From positions 1-64,000 of the forward strand of contig NZ_JACFTD010000010.1 of assembly GCF_014282005.1 (NCBI RefSeq): a DNA stretch of 64,000 nucleotides, in the 5' to 3' direction. Positions 21,626 through 31,552 of the stretch are shown piece by piece (the first letter of the stretch is position 1; each line of letters opens with the position of its first letter). The notes beneath the pieces were generated by a model. It did not search any database. It was not told the origin of the DNA and worked only from the letters and a program-made list of their open reading frames with translations. A program made the position numbers and the translations under genes. Source of the DNA: Sporosarcina sp. BP05 (GTDB lineage Bacteria; Bacillota; Bacilli; Bacillales_A; Planococcaceae).

Positions 21626-22510
21626 GTGGCAGTAACCATAAATGAAGACATTACAAAGTTAAAAGAAGAAGTTGAAGAAGTAGGTAACATACTATTTAGT
21701 TCAGAAACTTGGATTGATATTGGTAAGCTGGGACTTAAAGTTTTCTTCATTATTCTGCTATCCATCATTGTTGTAAAAATAGGTAAAAGCGTTATTAGCC
21801 GCGCATTCAAGGTGAAGCTGAAAGGTGCCTCGCTCCATACAGAGCGCCGCGAAACAACATTGGTTAAGCTTCTTCAAAACACATTGTCATATGTCGTCTA
21901 TTTCGCAGCAATATTAGCAATCCTTTCTGCTTTTACAATCAATGTTGCAGGAATTCTTGCGGGGGCTGGAGTATTGGGCTTGGCAGTAGGTTTTGGTGCC
22001 CAAAGTCTCGTGAAGGACATCATTAGTGGGTTCTTCATCATTTTTGAAGATCAATTTTCAGTCGGCGATTATGTTCAAATCAATGCGGCAGTTGGAACAG
22101 TCGAAGAAATTGGTCTACGTACGACTAAAGTAAGCGCATATGGCGGGGAGATACATATTATCCCGAATGGAAATATTTCAGAGGTTGTTAACTACTCGGT
22201 CAATAATTCATTAGCAATCCTGGATATTAGATTGGCATATGAAACAGATATACTAAAAACAGAAAAATTATTGGAGAATTTTTTAGCTGGCTTATCGGAG
22301 GGGTATGAAGCGCTGATATCCCAGCCTACCATAGTAGGTATACAGGACCTGGGTACGTCGGAAATCGTCATGAGAATTACGGCAGAAACACAGCCAGTTA
22401 TGCAGTATGCAATTGCAAGAAATCTTCGCAGGGATTTGAAAATTTTTCTGGATATGAACGACATCGAAATACCATATCCTAAAATGGTCATGTACCAACC
22501 CAAAAAGTGA
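21626..22510 (+). CDS. small-conductance mechanosensitive channel, MscS family
   Basis: 294 residues from GTG 21626 (AAAGGAAGAGG). Three transmembrane segments lie in the first ~150 residues. The pore-lining helix is LAGAGVLGLAVGFGAQSLVKDIISGFFII, followed by the beta-domain FSVGDYVQI and the cytoplasmic cage. These channels release osmolytes on hypo-osmotic shock. It corresponds in position to B. subtilis yyaD/yybA-region neighbours upstream of DUF951 and ychF, with which it may be co-transcribed. Confidence 0.92.
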   Translation: MAVTINEDITKLKEEVEEVGNILFSSETWIDIGKLGLKVFFIILLSIIVVKIGKSVISRAFKVKLKGASLHTERRETTLVKLLQNTLSYVVYFAAILAILSAFTINVAGILAGAGVLGLAVGFGAQSLVKDIISGFFIIFEDQFSVGDYVQINAAVGTVEEIGLRTTKVSAYGGEIHIIPNGNISEVVNYSVNNSLAILDIRLAYETDILKTEKLLENFLAGLSEGYEALISQPTIVGIQDLGTSEIVMRITAETQPVMQYAIARNLRRDLKIFLDMNDIEIPYPKMVMYQPKK

Positions 22511-22521
22511 GGTGTATATAG

Positions 22522-22719
22522 GTGACGGAAAAACTATTCGGATTAAACGACGTTGTAGAAATGAAAAAACAACATCCATGCGGAACAAACTCTTGGAAAA
22601 TTATTCGAATGGGAGCAGATGTTAGAATAAAGTGTGAAGGATGCAGTCACAGCGTCATGATTCCACGCAATGAATTTGCCAAGAAGATGAAAAAAGTACT
22701 TGTTAAAGCAGAAATGTAA
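22522..22719 (+). CDS. DUF951 family protein
   Basis: 65 residues from GTG 22522 (GAGGTG upstream). The pattern VEMKKQHPCGTNSWKIIRMGADVRIKC with GCSHSVMIPR is diagnostic of DUF951. The two cysteines suggest a small zinc- or nucleic-acid-binding fold. It lies 11 nt after the MscS gene and precedes ychF, as in other Bacillales. Function unknown. Confidence 0.9.
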   Translation: MTEKLFGLNDVVEMKKQHPCGTNSWKIIRMGADVRIKCEGCSHSVMIPRNEFAKKMKKVLVKAEM

Positions 22720-22734
22720 TTTATTAAAACATTC

Positions 22735-22795
22735 ATGATGCTGGTTTGCGTGATGTAGGCCATGCAGTAAACTTAGGTTGCATTCCACTAGCGGA
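22735..22795. repeat. fragment of the dispersed repeat
   Basis: GCGTGATGTAGG followed by GCATTCCACTAG matches parts of the 20030-20280 repeat. It lies immediately before the ychF promoter. Confidence 0.4.
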
Positions 22796-22824
22796 TGGAC
22801 AACTAGGCCTGCTGTCCTTATAAT
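22796..22824 (+). promoter_or_regulatory. sigma-A promoter of ychF
   Basis: TGGACA (22796-22801), 17-nt spacer, TATAAT (22819-22824), 66 nt before the ychF start. This is nearly consensus. Confidence 0.8.
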
Positions 22825-22889
22825 GGAAGAGTTGCATATAGAATGTATGAGTGAATGAATGAACATATAAATGAAAGGTTGTGGAACGA

Positions 22890-23990
22890 ATGGCATTAAC
22901 AGCTGGAATCGTCGGTCTACCAAACGTAGGTAAATCTACACTATTCAATGCAATTACAAAAGCGGGGGCAGAGGCGGCAAACTATCCGTTCTGTACAATT
23001 GATCCGAACGTCGGAATCGTTGAAGTACCTGATGAAAGACTAGATAAGCTTACAGAACTAGTAGTACCTAAAAAGACAGTACCGACTGCATTTGAATTTA
23101 CTGATATAGCGGGAATCGTTGAAGGAGCAAGCAAAGGAGAAGGGCTAGGGAACAAATTCCTTATGCACATCCGTGAAGTGGATGCAATCTGTCAAGTTGT
23201 CCGTTGCTTCGTAGACGAAAATATTACACATGTGGCTGGAAAAGTCAATCCAATTGATGACATTGAAATTATCAATCTTGAATTGATCCTTGCAGATATG
23301 GAAGCTGTTGAAAAGCGCTTGGCACGTGTTACAAAAATGGTAAAACAGAAAGATAAAGTGGCAATTGCAGAAGAGCCAATCTTGATTAAATTAAGAGAAG
23401 CATTCGAAAACGAAAAACCTGCACGTTCTGTTGAGTTTACTGATGAGGAATTTATCCTTGCAAAAGGGATGAACCTTCTGACGATTAAACCGATGCTTTA
23501 TGTAGCAAACGTTGCGGAAGATGAAGTTGCAGATGCGGACAATAATGAGAATGTTAAAGCTGTCCGTGCGTTTGCAGAAAAAGATAATGCGCAAGTAATT
23601 GTTGTCTGTGCAAAAATTGAAGAAGAAATGGCTGAACTTGAGGATGATGAAAAGGCGATGTTCCTTGAAGAGTTGGGTATCAAGGAATCAGGTCTCGATC
23701 AACTTATTAAAGCATCTTATAAGCTTCTTGGCTTTGCAACATACTTCACGGCAGGCGTACAAGAAGTTCGTGCGTGGACATTCCGTAAAGGCATGAAAGC
23801 ACCGCAATGTGCTGGAATCATTCATACTGACTTCGAACGCGGTTTTATCCGTGCCGAAACGGTTGCGTATGATGACCTAGTTGCAACAGGATCAATGGCT
23901 GCTGCCAAAGAGGCAGGAAAAGTTCGTCTTGAAGGCAAGGAATATATTGTTAAAGACGGCGACGTTATGCTGTTCCGTTTTAACGTTTAA
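22890..23990 (+). CDS. ychF: redox-regulated ATPase YchF
   Basis: 366 residues from ATG 22890, matching the family length and the start MALTAGIVGLPNVGKSTLFN; an upstream GTG at 22881 is also possible. An Obg-family P-loop protein that prefers ATP and binds ribosomes. G1 is GLPNVGKST, G3 is DIAG, and the C-terminal TGS-like domain ends VKDGDVMLFRFNV. A near-perfect promoter precedes it and a bidirectional terminator follows. Confidence 0.97.
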   Translation: MALTAGIVGLPNVGKSTLFNAITKAGAEAANYPFCTIDPNVGIVEVPDERLDKLTELVVPKKTVPTAFEFTDIAGIVEGASKGEGLGNKFLMHIREVDAICQVVRCFVDENITHVAGKVNPIDDIEIINLELILADMEAVEKRLARVTKMVKQKDKVAIAEEPILIKLREAFENEKPARSVEFTDEEFILAKGMNLLTIKPMLYVANVAEDEVADADNNENVKAVRAFAEKDNAQVIVVCAKIEEEMAELEDDEKAMFLEELGIKESGLDQLIKASYKLLGFATYFTAGVQEVRAWTFRKGMKAPQCAGIIHTDFERGFIRAETVAYDDLVATGSMAAAKEAGKVRLEGKEYIVKDGDVMLFRFNV

Positions 23991-24044
23991 CTTGATTCGG
24001 CAGAAGTCCGCCGCAGGTTAAGTTATGCCAGCGGCGAATTTAAT

Positions 24045-24088
24045 GAAAAAGCGATTCCAGATTGTTACATTCTGGAATCGCTTTTTTA
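24045..24088. terminator. bidirectional terminator between ychF and the DUF3267 gene
   Basis: AAAAAGCGATTCCAGA pairs with TCTGGAATCGCTTTTT. It serves both converging genes and includes the DUF3267 stop codon. Confidence 0.9.
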
Positions 24089-24655
24089 AATCTCCAACTC
24101 ATTCAACTTTTCAGGCGAATAGACATAGAGCCTCGGCAATTCGGGGTCATCTTTCACAACCCAATCGTCGGGCAGTTCTTTCAACTCCTTATACATAGCG
24201 AAGTCGCCAGCTGCCCCGCCTATTAATAAAGCAGACAGGCTCACTAGCAAACCACTTCCAATATAAAGACCAATAAAGGCTGGAACAATTCCTGTCATCC
24301 AAAAGGGAAGCAGTAGGGCTTTCCGGATAGCATGATTTGTCATAAGTTGGTCAGTTGTTGCATAGGCAATGCCCATTTTTAGATTGACTCCGACAATCAT
24401 CTTTTTCCACGAAACGCCTCCAAATACACGGAAACCAAGCAGATGAAATAATTCATGAAGAATGATTAGTAGGAGATAGCCTACAATGAAAAAAACAACT
24501 GTCCAGACATTGAGTGAAAATGAAAATTCCTTTTCAATAATGATTTTAAGGACCCATAATGAAAGGAGAGCACTTGCAGTTATTATTAGGCTATTCTTAG
24601 CCACTTTTGGTAAATCAATCGCAATTATTTTGTCAGGTACAGGAAATCCATTCAA
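24086..24655 (-). CDS. DUF3267 membrane protein with metalloprotease-like motif
   Basis: 189 residues with four or five membrane segments. HELFHLLGFRVFGG near residue 65 is the HExxH motif of the DUF3267 (putative zinc protease) family. The C-terminal ~30 residues are soluble. No substrate is known; proteolytic activity is an inference from the motif. It is transcribed against ychF and divergently from rpsF. Confidence 0.85.
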   Translation of the reverse strand: MNGFPVPDKIIAIDLPKVAKNSLIITASALLSLWVLKIIIEKEFSFSLNVWTVVFFIVGYLLLIILHELFHLLGFRVFGGVSWKKMIVGVNLKMGIAYATTDQLMTNHAIRKALLLPFWMTGIVPAFIGLYIGSGLLVSLSALLIGGAAGDFAMYKELKELPDDWVVKDDPELPRLYVYSPEKLNELEI

Positions 24656-24693
24656 TGAAAATCACCTCTATTCAAAAGTATACAAGAAAATAG

Positions 24694-24722
24694 TTGAAAG
24701 ATGAATGGAACTGTGCTAATAT
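24694..24722 (+). promoter_or_regulatory. promoter of rpsF-ssb-rpsR
   Basis: TTGAAA (24694-24699), 17-nt spacer, TAATAT (24717-24722). It gives a leader of about 75 nt before rpsF. Confidence 0.65.
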
Positions 24723-24749
24723 ATACTGATGTGAGTAATATATTTACTT

Positions 24750-24795
24750 ACTCCTTGCCCGCTGACATCAGCAGGGCCCAAGTCCATAAGGAGGT
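24750..24795 (+). promoter_or_regulatory. candidate S6:S18 autoregulatory leader of rpsF
   Basis: A hairpin CCC-GCTG-ACAT-CAGC-A-GGG lies just before the rpsF SD. Many bacteria carry an S6:S18-binding leader with a CCG motif here. The CCCG flank fits, but I cannot verify the full consensus. Confidence 0.45.
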
Positions 24796-24803
24796 GACTA
24801 CAG

Positions 24804-25091
24804 ATGAGAAAGTACGAAATTATGTACATTATCCGCCCAACAGTAGAAGATGAAGCGAAAAAAGCGTTGATTGAACGTTTTGACGAAGTTCTTCTTTCTA
24901 ATGGTGCAGAAAACATCGAGTCGAAAGAGTGGGGCAAGCGTCGTCTTGCTTACGAAATCGACGATCTACGTGAAGGTTTCTATCAACTAATTAAGTTGAA
25001 TTCAGAAACTAAAGCAATCGATGAATTTACACGTCTTGCGAACATCAACGAAGATATCATTCGTCATATGACTGTTCGTATTGAAGACTAA
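24804..25091 (+). CDS. rpsF: 30S ribosomal protein S6
   Basis: 95 residues with the classic [22 protein letters not shown] start and the [11 protein letters not shown] motif. S6 binds 16S rRNA as a heterodimer with S18, encoded two genes on. AAGGAGGTG precedes the start. First gene of rpsF-ssb-rpsR. Confidence 0.98.
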   Translation: MRKYEIMYIIRPTVEDEAKKALIERFDEVLLSNGAENIESKEWGKRRLAYEIDDLREGFYQLIKLNSETKAIDEFTRLANINEDIIRHMTVRIED

Positions 25092-25150
25092 TCCATATAT
25101 AAATAATGAACAGGTGAAACTTACAAAATGATGAGGGAGGTTGAATTATA

Positions 25151-25696
25151 ATGATTAACCGAGTTGTTTTAGTAGGGCGATTGACAAAAGATCCTGAACT
25201 CAAGTATACACAAACTGGTATTGCTGTGACACGTTTTACGTTAGCAGTAAACCGAGCTTTTCAAAGCGCTTCGGGCGAAAGAGAAGCTGATTTCGTTAGT
25301 TGTGTTGCTTGGAGAAAACAGGCTGAAAACGTTGCAAACTTCTTGAAAAAGGGAAGTCTTGTCGGAGTAGATGGCCGTATTCAGACGGGTAGCTTTGAAG
25401 GACAAGATGGAAAGCGTGTTTATACTACAGAAGTTGTAGCAGACAGCACGCAGTTTCTTGAACCGCGTAATGCATCTGGCGAAAATAGATCGGGAGCTGG
25501 CGGTGGGGCACCTTACCAAGGTTCTCAACAAAGCGAGCAACCGAGCTATCAGAATCAGCAGTCAAACCAACAATACCAACAATCAAATCAGCAATATCAA
25601 CAGCCTAATCAGCAAAATTACACACGTACTGACGATGATCCATTCTCGACAGGTGGAGGTCCGATAGAAGTATCGGACGACGATCTGCCGTTCTAA
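25151..25696 (+). CDS. ssb: single-stranded DNA-binding protein
   Basis: 181 residues. The OB-fold (1-105) starts [24 protein letters not shown] Gly/Gln/Asn-rich linker with [20 protein letters not shown] repeats follows. The acidic tip SDDDLPF at the C-terminus recruits partner proteins. Central to replication, repair and competence. Located between the two ribosomal genes, as in all Bacillales. Confidence 0.98.
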   Translation: MINRVVLVGRLTKDPELKYTQTGIAVTRFTLAVNRAFQSASGEREADFVSCVAWRKQAENVANFLKKGSLVGVDGRIQTGSFEGQDGKRVYTTEVVADSTQFLEPRNASGENRSGAGGGAPYQGSQQSEQPSYQNQQSNQQYQQSNQQYQQPNQQNYTRTDDDPFSTGGGPIEVSDDDLPF

Positions 25697-25699
25697 TGA

Positions 25700-25855
25700 T
25701 CAACCCGTCATTATGAGGGTTTTGAGAAGCAAGCAGTGCTAGGAAACGAGTGAGTGAACACCGGAGCGTGCTTTGGCACGTGAGGATGTGAATGAGCGAA
25801 GTTGACAACGCAATGCGCCGCTTATCGAAAGCCGAATGATAATTAAGTAAGGAGG
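25700..25855. repeat. repeat-like intergenic block between ssb and rpsR
   Basis: The unusually long gap inside a ribosomal operon contains the hairpin CGTGC-TTTG-GCACG plus blocks GAAACGAGTGAGTGAACACC and GAGCGAAGTTGACAACGC. I recall similar blocks before other Bacillales genes, but no second copy is seen here. No coding capacity. Confidence 0.4.
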
Positions 25856-25864
25856 GGAACAACT

Positions 25865-26101
25865 ATGGCACCACGTCGTGGAGGAAAGAGACGCCGTAAG
25901 GTTTGTTATTTCACATCAAACAACATTACTAAAATCGATTATAAAGATACAGATATGCTTAAGAAATTTATTTCTGAGCGTGGAAAAATCTTGCCTCGCC
26001 GGGTAACTGGTACAAGTGCGAAGTATCAGCGTAAACTGACACTTGCAATCAAACGCTCACGTATCATGGCACTTCTTCCATTCAGTTCGGAAGAAAGATA
26101 A
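25865..26101 (+). CDS. rpsR: 30S ribosomal protein S18
   Basis: 78 residues: [16 protein letters not shown]... [21 protein letters not shown] is the S18 signature. It partners S6 on the platform of the small subunit. AAGGAGGGG precedes the ATG. A terminator follows directly. Confidence 0.98.
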   Translation: MAPRRGGKRRRKVCYFTSNNITKIDYKDTDMLKKFISERGKILPRRVTGTSAKYQRKLTLAIKRSRIMALLPFSSEER

Positions 26102-26112
26102 TTTTATTTAGA

Positions 26113-26161
26113 TAGACCGCCTCGTCAGACCGACACAACCGGTATGGGGGCGGTCTTTTTA
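26113..26161 (+). terminator. terminator after rpsR
   Basis: AGACCGCC (26114-26121) pairs with GGCGGTCT, followed by T5. It closes rpsF-ssb-rpsR. Confidence 0.85.
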
Positions 26162-26303
26162 TTCGAACAAAAGAAGTACATATGTTCTTGGTTTGGTTTA
26201 AAAACAATAATCATGATACAATTGAAGCAACTATCCATAGTGATTTTAAGTTTAGGTATGGATAGAATTAGTCGTCCAACGAAAGACCGGAGGAATATAT
26301 ATT

Positions 26304-27242
26304 ATGCAAGATAACGCAAGAAAAATTACGTACGGGGCAATGATGATTGCGTTATTTGCAATCTTGCTTGCAGTATCGTTATATACGCCATTTCTCGGAA
26401 ATGTCACCATGTTCTTCATTCCGTTACCGATTATTTTGTATAGATTGAAATACGACCGGACCTCGTCACTTCTTACATTGGCGACTGGCGTCGTGTTGTC
26501 ACTACTAATCGGAGGCATTCTACTGGTGCCATTCGCTTTCGTCTACGGGGTTCTTGGATTCATTATTGGGGAAACCATTATGATGGGCAAATCAAAGTTA
26601 TATATCTTCATGGCTTCTGGGCTCACCCTGCTTATCACTGGGATGGGTATTTATGTTGGTGCTGTCCTATTCTTCGGATTTAATATGATTGACGAGTTAA
26701 TGATGGTTATGGGAGATACTAAAGAGCAGATGAAGTCGTTCATGGCTAACTACGGCGGCTTACCCGACGGCTATGATGAAGCCGTTACAACAACGTTCCA
26801 GATGTACGAATATACAATTCCATCTATCTTTATCATAAGTATTTTCATGTTAGCTTTCATTCTTCTCTCGTTAAACCTTGGAGTTGCCAAGCGACTGGGA
26901 TTTGAAGTACCCAAATTTCCGCCATTCCGGGAAATGAAGTTGCCAATGATTGCAGTGATCTTGTACGGGGCAATACTTCTTATTACGCTCTTTGCAGATG
27001 TGAAGCCGGGGACAAATCTATACCTGATTACCGTCAATGCGACTACCGTTTTAAGATTCTTGTTTCTATTGCAAGGTGTTTCACTTATCCATTACTATGT
27101 AAATGAAATGAAGTTACCGAAAGTAGCGACAGTTGTTGCCACGATTTTTGCATTAATGCTGGCCCCGATAACAACGATGCTTGGGATACTTGATACGGGA
27201 GTGAATATACGTGCCTGGCTTAGAAAAGACAAGTCGAAGTAA
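26304..27242 (+). CDS. yybS: DUF2232 membrane protein YybS
   Basis: 312 residues, almost entirely hydrophobic, with about eight membrane segments. Sequence and position (upstream of gdpP, rplI, dnaC) match YybS, which resembles substrate-binding S-components of ECF transporters. The substrate is unknown. GGAGGA lies 10 nt before the ATG, and the stop is 12 nt before gdpP. Confidence 0.9.
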   Translation: MQDNARKITYGAMMIALFAILLAVSLYTPFLGNVTMFFIPLPIILYRLKYDRTSSLLTLATGVVLSLLIGGILLVPFAFVYGVLGFIIGETIMMGKSKLYIFMASGLTLLITGMGIYVGAVLFFGFNMIDELMMVMGDTKEQMKSFMANYGGLPDGYDEAVTTTFQMYEYTIPSIFIISIFMLAFILLSLNLGVAKRLGFEVPKFPPFREMKLPMIAVILYGAILLITLFADVKPGTNLYLITVNATTVLRFLFLLQGVSLIHYYVNEMKLPKVATVVATIFALMLAPITTMLGILDTGVNIRAWLRKDKSK

Positions 27243-27254
27243 GGGGGTGGAACA

Positions 27255-29231
27255 ATGACGTCGTTTTTTAGAAAAAGGGCAATACGGTATCCGTTGACAG
27301 TATTGTCGATTCTGGGCATGATGGCGGCAGTGCTCCTGCTCTTATTCCAGTTTTGGGCCGGACTTCTTTTCTCCGTCTTATTTATGGTTTCAATGGGATT
27401 TGCATGGAAAATGGAAGAACAGACTTATATCGAAACAGAGAAACATATTGAGACGTTGTCGCACAGGGTGAAGAAAGTCGGAGAAGAAGCACTTCTTGAA
27501 TTGCCGATTGGAATCATCCTCATTAATGAAAAAAACATTGTTGAGTGGGCAAACCCGTATGCGGCAAAAGTATTTGCACATCAGGAAACGCTTATCGGCG
27601 ATGATTTGTTCGATCTATCTGGACAATTTCATGCGATTTTAAAAAGTGAAAAAGTAGAGAACAATGTTTTGACGATTGGAGAACAGTCGTATAAGGTCTT
27701 TTATAAAGCAGAAGAGAAACTTATTTATTTATTTGATATTACGGAGCAACTAGTGATGGAGACTCTTTATTATGCAGACCGTACGGTTCTCGGTATTATT
27801 CTTGTAGATAATTATGATGAAGTATCTCAGGCGATGGATGATCAGACAAGAAGTCAGCTTAATTCCCTAGTGACCTCACTTATAAATAGCTGGGGAACAA
27901 CGAATGGGATCTTTGTGAAACGAATTGCGACTGATCGTTTTCTGGCTGTATTTAACGAAGCTACATTGGCCAATTTGGAAAAAACAAAGTTCTCAATTTT
28001 AGATGACATTCGTGAAACAACTGCTAAGCAGAGTACGGCACTGACACTCAGTATTGGTGTGGGTGTGGGGTCTACTTCATTAATCGAGTTGGGTGAACTG
28101 GCACAGTCGAGTTTAGATCTTGTGCTCGGACGTGGTGGTGACCAAGTGGCCATTAAGCGTTCTGACGGAAAGTTGAAATTCTACGGAGGGAAAACGAACC
28201 CCGTTGAAAAAAGGACCCGTGTTCGCGCAAGAGTTATTTCACATGCTTTGCGAGATCTTATCCAAGGCAGTGATAAAGTATTTATCATGGGCCACAAAAT
28301 GCCTGATATGGACGCAATCGGTGCAGCAATTGGTGTTCGGAAAATGGCCCGCAAGAATAATGTTGTGGGATATGTAGTTGTCAACTTCAATGAACTAGAC
28401 GGAAGCGTCACACGGCTCATGGATGAAATTAGGCGCGATACGGATCTGTTCAATCAATTCATCACGCCCGATGAGGCCCTTACAATGATTACAGAGAAAT
28501 CATTGATTATCGTCGTTGATACGCATAAACCAAGTATGGTCATTGATGAACGAGTCATCGATAAAGCTGAGAAGGTTGTCGTCATCGATCACCATCGACG
28601 TGGAGAAGAGTTCATCAAGAACACGATGCTTGTCTACATGGAACCATACGCGTCATCCACTGCAGAGCTCGTTACCGAATTAATTGAATACCAACCGAAA
28701 CAAGAAAAACTTACGATGCTCGAATCGACTGCCCTCCTTGCGGGTATTATCGTCGATACGAAAAGCTTCACACTACGCACAGGGGCAAGGACGTTCGAAG
28801 CGGCATCTTATTTGCGAACCAATGGAGCAGATACAATACTAGTTCAGCGACTGTTAAAAGAGGATATCGCTACTTATGTCCTGAGATCTAAATTGATTGA
28901 AACCGTTGAATTGTCGGACTCAGGTATCGCCATTGCAAAAGGACAGGACCAAGTTGTTTATGGCGCAGTTTTGATAGCTCAAACGGCTGATATTCTTCTT
29001 ACAATGCAAGGTGTTGCGGCTTCATTTGTCATTGCATGCCGTGCAGATGGTAAAATAGGAATAAGCGCCCGTTCTCTCGGTGAATTGAATGTTCAGCTCA
29101 TCATGGAGGAACTTGGAGGCGGCGGCCATTTGACCAACGCCGCATGTCAGCTCGATGTTGAATCGGTGGAAGAAGCAAAAGAAATGCTAACGGCTATATT
29201 GAATACAAAGATAGAAAGGGGAAATTCATAA
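27255..29231 (+). CDS. gdpP: cyclic-di-AMP phosphodiesterase GdpP
   Basis: 658 residues, membrane-bound. Two transmembrane helices (about 15-55) are followed by a PAS-like domain (80-150), a degenerate GGDEF domain (170-300), and a DHH/DHHA1 catalytic module. Visible metal ligands are [12 protein letters not shown] near residue 350, DTHKPS near 420, DHHRRGEEF near 440, and [10 protein letters not shown] near 620. It degrades c-di-AMP, affecting potassium homeostasis and beta-lactam tolerance. Its stop overlaps the rplI start by one base. Confidence 0.97.
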   Translation: MTSFFRKRAIRYPLTVLSILGMMAAVLLLLFQFWAGLLFSVLFMVSMGFAWKMEEQTYIETEKHIETLSHRVKKVGEEALLELPIGIILINEKNIVEWANPYAAKVFAHQETLIGDDLFDLSGQFHAILKSEKVENNVLTIGEQSYKVFYKAEEKLIYLFDITEQLVMETLYYADRTVLGIILVDNYDEVSQAMDDQTRSQLNSLVTSLINSWGTTNGIFVKRIATDRFLAVFNEATLANLEKTKFSILDDIRETTAKQSTALTLSIGVGVGSTSLIELGELAQSSLDLVLGRGGDQVAIKRSDGKLKFYGGKTNPVEKRTRVRARVISHALRDLIQGSDKVFIMGHKMPDMDAIGAAIGVRKMARKNNVVGYVVVNFNELDGSVTRLMDEIRRDTDLFNQFITPDEALTMITEKSLIIVVDTHKPSMVIDERVIDKAEKVVVIDHHRRGEEFIKNTMLVYMEPYASSTAELVTELIEYQPKQEKLTMLESTALLAGIIVDTKSFTLRTGARTFEAASYLRTNGADTILVQRLLKEDIATYVLRSKLIETVELSDSGIAIAKGQDQVVYGAVLIAQTADILLTMQGVAASFVIACRADGKIGISARSLGELNVQLIMEELGGGGHLTNAACQLDVESVEEAKEMLTAILNTKIERGNS

Positions 29232-29677
29232 TGAAAGTGATCTTATTGAAAGACGTAAAAAGTATTGGGGCAAAAGGTGATGTGAAAGAAGTATCTGTAG
29301 GGTATGCACAAAACTTCCTACTGAAAAACAATTTGGCGGTTGAAGCAACACCAGGTAATATCAGCAGACTTGAAGGCCAAAAAAACCGAGTTGCGAAAGA
29401 TGCCGCTGAAGAATTGGCAGAAGCAAAAGTGCTAAAAGAACAAATTGATAAAATTACGGTTGAAATGAAAGCTAAGTCAGGCGAAGGCGGAAGGCTATTT
29501 GGTTCAATTACAACAAAACAAATTGCTGAAGCATTAAATAAAACTGAAGGTATTAAAGTAGACCGTCGTAAAATGGAATTACCGGATGCAATTCGAGCAC
29601 TTGGCTTCACGAATGTTCCAATCAGAATTCACCCGGACGTGACAGCTACACTTAAAGTACATGTAGTAGAAGAATGA
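29231..29677 (+). CDS. rplI: 50S ribosomal protein L9
   Basis: 148 residues, the common L9 size. The N-terminal domain [31 protein letters not shown] is joined by a long charged helix to the C-terminal rRNA-binding domain. It is translationally coupled to gdpP (TAATG-type junction) and lies 18 nt before the helicase gene. Confidence 0.98.
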   Translation: MKVILLKDVKSIGAKGDVKEVSVGYAQNFLLKNNLAVEATPGNISRLEGQKNRVAKDAAEELAEAKVLKEQIDKITVEMKAKSGEGGRLFGSITTKQIAEALNKTEGIKVDRRKMELPDAIRALGFTNVPIRIHPDVTATLKVHVVEE

Positions 29678-29695
29678 TAAGGAGAGATTGGGTAG

Positions 29696-31051
29696 ATGAA
29701 TCAGATGATTGATCGCGTCCCACCACATAATAATGAAGCGGAGCAGGCGGTTATCGGAGCAATTTTCCTTGAACCACAAGCGCTCATTACGGCGGCAGAA
29801 CTTCTTATGCCAGAAGATTTCTACAGGATGGCGCATGAGAAAATCTTCCGAACGATGATAATTCTGAGTGACAAAGGTCAGGCAATTGACGTTGTTACGG
29901 TTACGGAAGAACTATCTGCTAAAAAAGAACTAGAAGATGTCGGCGGTATTTCGTATTTGATGGAAATTGCCAACTCAGTTCCAACAGCGGCAAACATTGT
30001 GCATTATGCACGTATCGTCGAAGAGAAAGCACTTCTACGACGTCTTATCCGTGTGGCTACTTCAATTGTTGAAGACGGCTATGCGCGGGAGGATGAAGTG
30101 GAAGCCCTCTTAGCCGAAGCAGAAAAGAAAATGATGGAAGTATCCAACCGGAAAAATGCTGGGGACTTTCGTCATATTAAAGACGTCCTTGTTGAAACGT
30201 ATGATAGTATCGAACTTCTTCATACGAAAAAAGGTGACGTTACAGGTATCCCAACAGGTTTCCGGGATTTAGATAAAATCACAGCCGGTTTTCAGCGCAA
30301 CGACTTAATTATTGTTGCTGCGCGTCCATCGGTAGGTAAAACGGCATTTGCATTAAACGTGGCGCAAAACGTCGCGACGAAAACAGATGAAAACGTCGCT
30401 ATCTTCAGTCTGGAGATGGGGGCGGAACAGCTTGTTATGCGTATGCTTTGTGCGGAAGGCAATATTGATGCACAGGTACTTCGGACAGGTGCCCTCGAAG
30501 CGGAAGACTGGCGTAAACTTACGATGGCAATGGGCAGCCTATCAAATGCTGGTATTTTCATCGATGACTCGCCAGGTATCCGTGTCAATGACATTCGTTC
30601 AAAATGCCGTCGTTTGCAACAGGAACACGGACTGGGCATGATAATGATTGACTATATGCAGTTAATTGCAGGGAGTGGGAGTAAGCCCGGTGAAAACCGC
30701 CAGCAGGAGGTTTCAGAAATCTCACGGTCGCTGAAATCACTCGCAAGGGAATTGAAAGTACCAGTAGTTGCATTGTCTCAGCTATCCCGTGGCGTTGAGC
30801 AACGCCAGGATAAGCGTCCGATGATGTCCGATCTCCGGGAATCAGGGAGTATTGAGCAAGATGCGGATATCGTTTCGTTCCTCTACCGTGAAGACTATTA
30901 TGATAAAGAAACAGAAAATCAGAATATGATTGAAATTATAATAGCCAAACAACGGAATGGTCCAACGGGTACGGTAACTCTTGCCTTTGCAAAGGAATAC
31001 AATAAATTTGTCAATATAGACTGGAGTCAGCACGAATCGCCGGATTATTAA
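29696..31051 (+). CDS. dnaC: replicative DNA helicase (DnaB type)
   Basis: 451 residues. The N-terminal domain (1-105) begins with PPHNNEAEQAVIGAIF. The RecA-like motor has Walker A ARPSVGKTAFALN near residue 205, SLEM, and MIMIDYMQL near 315, and ends with ...DLRESGSIEQDADIV. It unwinds DNA as a hexamer ahead of the fork. In B. subtilis it is named dnaC. In that species purA follows; here a repeat and an M23 peptidase follow. Confidence 0.98.
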   Translation: MNQMIDRVPPHNNEAEQAVIGAIFLEPQALITAAELLMPEDFYRMAHEKIFRTMIILSDKGQAIDVVTVTEELSAKKELEDVGGISYLMEIANSVPTAANIVHYARIVEEKALLRRLIRVATSIVEDGYAREDEVEALLAEAEKKMMEVSNRKNAGDFRHIKDVLVETYDSIELLHTKKGDVTGIPTGFRDLDKITAGFQRNDLIIVAARPSVGKTAFALNVAQNVATKTDENVAIFSLEMGAEQLVMRMLCAEGNIDAQVLRTGALEAEDWRKLTMAMGSLSNAGIFIDDSPGIRVNDIRSKCRRLQQEHGLGMIMIDYMQLIAGSGSKPGENRQQEVSEISRSLKSLARELKVPVVALSQLSRGVEQRQDKRPMMSDLRESGSIEQDADIVSFLYREDYYDKETENQNMIEIIIAKQRNGPTGTVTLAFAKEYNKFVNIDWSQHESPDY

Positions 31052-31094
31052 TAAAGTTAATCTTTAATCAGAGGGTGTTTTCTTCATCCCCCAC

Positions 31095-31210
31095 TGATTG
31101 TTTAAAGAACTTAGGCTAAAGGCGCCACGTCCTGTGGAAAGCCTAAGTAACCAACATCCTGTTGGCCCTAACCATTCGGTGTTTTACTGCCCGTTAATTC
31201 GGGATAAACA
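31095..31210. repeat. dispersed non-coding repeat, second copy
   Basis: GGCTAAAGGCGCCACGTCCTG and AGCCTAAGTAACCAACATCC align with 20052-20095 (roughly three quarters identical by eye). Part of the ~500-bp gap after dnaC; no gene is visible in the gap. Confidence 0.55.
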
Positions 31211-31253
31211 CGAACAGTGTTACGAGTCTCTGGAGATAATCACATTAAATAGA

Positions 31254-31308
31254 GAAAGACGTCTTATGATACCTGGGACTCCCGGTATACAAGACGTCTT
31301 TCTTTTAT
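31254..31308 (+). terminator. long two-part terminator after dnaC
   Basis: AAAGACGTCTT pairs with AAGACGTCTTT, with an inner ATACC/GGTAT stem and a T-rich tail. It ends the yybS-dnaC run. Confidence 0.85.
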
Positions 31309-31552
31309 GTCGATAAATACCTAAAAGTGATGCTGCAAAGTCGAGACAATGAAAAGTAGATAGTCAAATAGAACGCCCTATCATTAGAAAGTAATAGTTA
31401 ATAAATGGATGCTATTCTACATTCTCATTACAAAGACCTAGAAATCTACAAGAATGGCATTGGATATGTTAAATTAGAGAGGCGTGAAAAATTTGCACAC
31501 TATAAATGATCTATATCAGTCTTCTGATTGAAATATGGAGGGAGTTTCATAT

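Noticed and set aside
22192..22948. Minus-strand frames opposite the MscS, DUF951 and ychF genes
   Set aside because: Shadows without SD sites; the plus-strand products are recognised families.
25550..25615. Tandem repeat or CRISPR-like pattern in ssb
   Set aside because: It is the Gln/Asn-rich linker of SSB, in frame and typical of the family.
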